A stretch of DNA of 6,069 bases from Anaerolineae bacterium (GTDB lineage: Bacteria > Chloroflexota > Anaerolineae > Aggregatilineales > Aggregatilineaceae). Position numbers and translations under genes: made by a program. Each line of letters begins with the position of its first letter. Within the stretch, counting starts at the first letter, position 1. Location: contig JADLHR010000404.1 in NCBI GenBank assembly GCA_020848665.1, forward strand, positions 1 through 6,069, written 5' to 3'. The notes under the pieces are model-generated. The model made no database searches and was not told where the DNA came from. It saw only the letters and a program-made list of their open reading frames with translations. Below, in pieces: positions 4,055 to 6,069 of the stretch.

Positions 4055-5077
4055 TTGAATCACACCGATTCGTACGATAGCGAGTACGAACGCTACGAAA
4101 TGCAGTTTGACCAGGGACAGACCGAGCGCCGCCTGCGCCGCACGCGCAAGCCCCAGAACAAGCACGTCCCGAAAAAGGCGGTCGTTCAGGTCATCGCCGA
4201 GATCGCCGACACCGCCGGGCTGGAAGGCGGCTTCAACCCGACCTATACGCCGTCGCGCTATGAGGAAGGCTGGCTGCTGAACTCGCTCGAAGCGCTCTAC
4301 GACATGCAGTTGATCACCGACGTGCTGGCGCAGGTCAAGGGCGGCAAGGAAGCGAACGTCTATCGCTGCGCGGCGGGGCCTGTGACGGGCGAGACGTGGC
4401 TCGCGGCCAAAGTCTACCGTCCGCGCCAGTTCCGCCAGCTTCGCAACGATAAACGCTACCGCGAGGGGCGCGCCATCCTGACCGCCGACGGGCGCCCGGT
4501 GAAGGAAACCGATCACCGCCTGATGCGCGCGGTCGGCAAGAAGACCGCCTTCGGCGTCGAGGTCGCGCACACGTCGTGGCTGATGTACGAGCACACCACG
4601 CTGCAACGGCTGCACGCGGCGGGCGCGGCGGTTCCACAGCCGTTTGGAGTCAGCGGCAACGCGATTCTGATGAGCTACCTGGGCGATGAGCAGCTTCCTG
4701 CTCCGGCGCTGGCCGAGGTCCGGCTGGAGCGCGGCGAAGCGCGTTCGCTTTTTGACGAGGCGCTGCGCAACATCGAGCTGATGCTGGGTCTCGGCCTGGT
4801 GCATGGCGATCTGTCCGCCTACAACATCCTGTACTGGGAGGGCGCAATCACGCTGATCGATTTTCCGCAAGTGACGGATGCGCGCGGCAATCCTCAGGCG
4901 CGGGCGATCTTCGAGCGCGACGTGCAGCGCGTGTGCGAGCACTTCGCGCGCTATGGCGTGCGGCGCGACGCGGCGGCACTGGCGGCGGCCCTGTGGGATC
5001 GCTTCTGGCGCGTCGCGGCAGAGGATATGCTGGCTGATCTCTCGCGGCTGGAAGACAACGAAGACCGCGCGGACTGA
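4055..5077 (+). CDS. RIO1-family atypical serine/threonine protein kinase or ATPase
   Basis: The 340-aa product contains a RIO-type kinase domain. In eukaryotes and archaea RIO kinases act in maturation of the small ribosomal subunit; bacterial members are little studied. Features are a charged N-terminal extension (1-60, with an RRLRRTRK patch at 25-32), a P-loop-like KGGKEANVY at 95-103 (RIO1 typically has STGKEANVY), and the ATP-binding lysine in AAKVYR (K119). The hinge region is around 200-215 and the catalytic loop is HGDLSAYN at 250-257 (D252, N257). The metal-binding segment IDFPQ at 268-272 carries D269. All catalytic residues expected of an active RIO enzyme are present. The start is TTG, chosen because AGAGGA lies about 8 nt upstream and there is no good alternative until ATG at 4100. 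The gene has its own promoter and a long leader. The following gene has a separate promoter. Confidence 0.93.
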   Translation: MNHTDSYDSEYERYEMQFDQGQTERRLRRTRKPQNKHVPKKAVVQVIAEIADTAGLEGGFNPTYTPSRYEEGWLLNSLEALYDMQLITDVLAQVKGGKEANVYRCAAGPVTGETWLAAKVYRPRQFRQLRNDKRYREGRAILTADGRPVKETDHRLMRAVGKKTAFGVEVAHTSWLMYEHTTLQRLHAAGAAVPQPFGVSGNAILMSYLGDEQLPAPALAEVRLERGEARSLFDEALRNIELMLGLGLVHGDLSAYNILYWEGAITLIDFPQVTDARGNPQARAIFERDVQRVCEHFARYGVRRDAAALAAALWDRFWRVAAEDMLADLSRLEDNEDRAD

Positions 5078-5113
5078 GCGCGAGTCAGACTGCCGCCAAA
5101 TCTCTGAGCAGAA

Positions 5114-5193
5114 CGTCTGGCGTAGGGCGCGGAAGCTCGCTCCGCGCGTGGCAGTGAAAGCGGGCAAAGCAGGCTTCTGCCCTACGCCGGATG
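5114..5193. repeat. Long-stem inverted repeat between the kinase and thioredoxin genes
   Basis: GGCGTAGGGC (5119-5128) and GCCCTACGCC (5179-5188) are perfectly complementary. The stem extends outward to 5114 and 5193 with two G-T wobbles, 15 bp in all. Inside is a second perfect hairpin, GCGCGGA/TCCGCGC (5127-5133 with 5141-5147, sharing two bases with the outer stem). The roughly 80-bp unit resembles REP-like or miniature palindromic elements that are dispersed between genes in some bacteria. It may also terminate the kinase transcript, but there is no T-tract. Confidence 0.55.
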
Positions 5194-5202
5194 CTGAGTT
5201 CC

Positions 5203-5211
5203 TGCTAGAAT
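5203..5211 (+). promoter_or_regulatory. Extended -10 promoter of the thioredoxin-like gene
   Basis: TGC-TAGAAT is an extended -10 element (TGn plus five of six TATAAT positions) located about 50 nt upstream of the ATG. There is no recognisable -35 box; that region falls in the right arm of the inverted repeat. It closely resembles the other extended -10 promoter in the window (TGCTATAATG at 2721). Confidence 0.5.
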
Positions 5212-5262
5212 GGGAGCGACCTGACGGCGCTCGTCGCTGCCGCCAACTTTGAGGATGCTGGA

Positions 5263-5802
5263 ATGATCTCTGCTGCTGAACCGCCCCGCCGTGTAACGTG
5301 GAGCGATCCGCGTGTTGTTCTCGCGCTGGGCGCGGCGCTGATCCTCGCGGCGCTGGCGCTGCTCTATGTCACGCGGGACAGTTCTGGGCCGTCTCCGCAC
5401 GATTTTACGCTGCCGGGGATGAACGGCGACACGATGTCGCTGGCAGACTATCGCGGGCGCTATGTGCTGGTCAACTTCTGGGCGACGTGGTGCCCGCCCT
5501 GCCGCGACGAGATGCCCGATCTTCAGGCGTATTACACCGCTTACCGCGATCGGGGCTTCACCCTGCTGGCGGTGAACGAGGCAGAAGACCTGGCGACTGT
5601 GCGCCGCTTCGTCGAGGGCTTCGGATTCACTTTTCCGGTCGCGCTGGACACAACCGGCGCGGTAATGACCCAGTACGGCACCGAGAGCCTGCCGACTTCG
5701 TTCCTGATCGGGCCGGACGGGCGCCTCGTCAAATCATGGGTGCCGGGCCGCCTCAACCGCGCCACGCTGGAACGCGACATCACGCCGCTGCTGAAAGGCT
5801 AA
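5263..5802 (+). CDS. Membrane-anchored TlpA/ResA-like thiol-disulfide oxidoreductase
   Basis: This 179-aa thioredoxin-fold protein is tethered outside the cytoplasm by an N-terminal helix (about residues 18-36). Members of the family reduce or exchange disulfides of exported proteins, for example apocytochrome c, in place of or alongside DsbE/CcmG. The segment DFTLPGMNGDTMSLADYRG (47-65) is the AhpC/TSA-like entry of TlpA proteins. NFWATWCPPC (71-80) holds the redox-active C77 and C80, and SLPTSFLI (142-149) supplies the cis-proline P144 facing the active site. The PDGRLVKSWVG-like closing strand is at 151-161. The length is typical for the family. A GAGGA Shine-Dalgarno lies 7 nt before the ATG. 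Its own promoter and terminator suggest a single-gene transcript. No cytochrome c maturation genes are visible, so the client is unknown. Confidence 0.93.
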   Translation: MISAAEPPRRVTWSDPRVVLALGAALILAALALLYVTRDSSGPSPHDFTLPGMNGDTMSLADYRGRYVLVNFWATWCPPCRDEMPDLQAYYTAYRDRGFTLLAVNEAEDLATVRRFVEGFGFTFPVALDTTGAVMTQYGTESLPTSFLIGPDGRLVKSWVPGRLNRATLERDITPLLKG

Positions 5803-5815
5803 GCGCGCTCCTCGC

Positions 5816-5831
5816 GGCGCAGACCTGCGCC
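5816..5831 (+). other. GC hairpin between the thioredoxin stop and its terminator
   Basis: GGCGCA pairs perfectly with TGCGCC around the loop GACC, starting 13 nt after the stop codon. A run of seven T follows, but only after 10 further bases, so it is not a canonical terminator. It may act with the second hairpin downstream. Confidence 0.4.
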
Positions 5832-5854
5832 TCGATTCCGGTTTTTTTGCGAAC

Positions 5855-5880
5855 AAGCGGGGTAATCGGCCCCGCTTTTT
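5855..5880 (+). terminator. Rho-independent terminator of the thioredoxin-like gene
   Basis: AAGCGGGG (5855-5862) pairs perfectly with CCCCGCTT (5870-5877) around a 7-base loop, leading into TTTTT-G-TTT. This is the strongest terminator in the window. Confidence 0.88.
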
Positions 5881-6069
5881 GTTTCCCGCTACCGCTTCGA
5901 AATAGAGAAAAAATATGCAAACTTGACGGGCCTGATAATAGACGCATAAACTACAGTTATTGTCCCCCATTTTGATATTAGCGTGCGGCGATTGGCTCGC
6001 GCGGCCCGTCTGCCCTCGTTCGCCTTTGTTCACTATCGCACTTATTATCCTTGAAAGGAAGCGTTGGCA
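5881..6069. other. Gene-free right end with a possible promoter for a gene beyond the edge
   Basis: No credible gene is seen. The start is noticeably more AT-rich than the rest of the window. TTGACG (5923-5928) followed after 18 bp by TAAACT (5947-5952) is a weak sigma-70-type candidate on the plus strand. At the very end GAAAGGAAG (about 6054-6062) is a Shine-Dalgarno-like run, suggesting that a plus-strand gene starts at or just past the edge. A TTG at 6064 is too close to it to be a convincing start. Confidence 0.3.

Noticed and set aside
4049..5167. Minus-strand open frame of 372 codons
   Set aside because: It is the exact antisense of the RIO kinase, which has all its catalytic motifs. 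The antisense product has no recognisable domain or ribosome binding site.
5734..6033. Minus-strand 99-codon open frame at the right end
   Set aside because: It runs antisense through the terminator and the end of the thioredoxin-like gene, has no Shine-Dalgarno and shows no domain.

Overview
The window is GC-rich bacterial chromosome with ordinary single-copy genes and no transposase, phage gene, CRISPR array, tRNA or rRNA that I can see. The gene mix is an ArsA/Get3-type ATPase, a secreted DUF4163/DUF3298 protein, a bacterial RIO1-type kinase and a membrane-anchored TlpA-like thioredoxin. Together with high-GC coding sequence and extended -10 promoters, this fits a Chloroflexota (Anaerolineae-like) bacterium. 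That is a guess from gene style, not a proven placement.

Layout: the left half (1-2588) is read on the minus strand and the right half (2847-5802) on the plus strand, diverging from a promoter region at about 2589-2846. In minus-strand transcription order the left half holds four genes. First is an 82-aa cross-brace zinc protein (2340-2588), closed by a rho-independent terminator. A stretch of 10-bp repeats with phased A-tracts follows, then a four-helix membrane protein (1729-2142). A class I O-methyltransferase (997-1695) lies 33 bp downstream and is probably co-transcribed; a hairpin follows its stop codon. Last is an ArsA-family ATPase (719 to the left edge), cut off by the window after about 239 residues.

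The right half holds three plus-strand genes that each appear to have their own promoter. They are a secreted DUF4163/DUF3298 protein (2847-3587), a RIO1-family protein kinase (4055-5077, TTG start) and a TlpA/ResA-like thioredoxin (5263-5802) ending in a strong terminator. No two of them form a tight operon; each gap carries a hairpin, repeat or promoter.

The most interesting non-coding stretch is the roughly 380-nt leader of the kinase gene (about 3675-4054). It begins at a promoter with a perfect TTGACA box. It contains a 21-codon open reading frame behind a strong Shine-Dalgarno (3723-3788), enclosed by a 12-bp stem that pairs into that Shine-Dalgarno. Further stems follow, some mutually exclusive. 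This looks like a translation-sensing regulatory leader in front of a bacterial RIO kinase; I do not recognise it as any known riboswitch class.

Other points of interest are an approximately 80-bp long-stem inverted repeat between the kinase and thioredoxin genes, a 14-bp tandem repeat just after an extended -10 promoter, phased A-tracts, a His-for-Asp change in the methyltransferase metal site, and a stretch resembling a sequencing adapter in the divergent promoter region.
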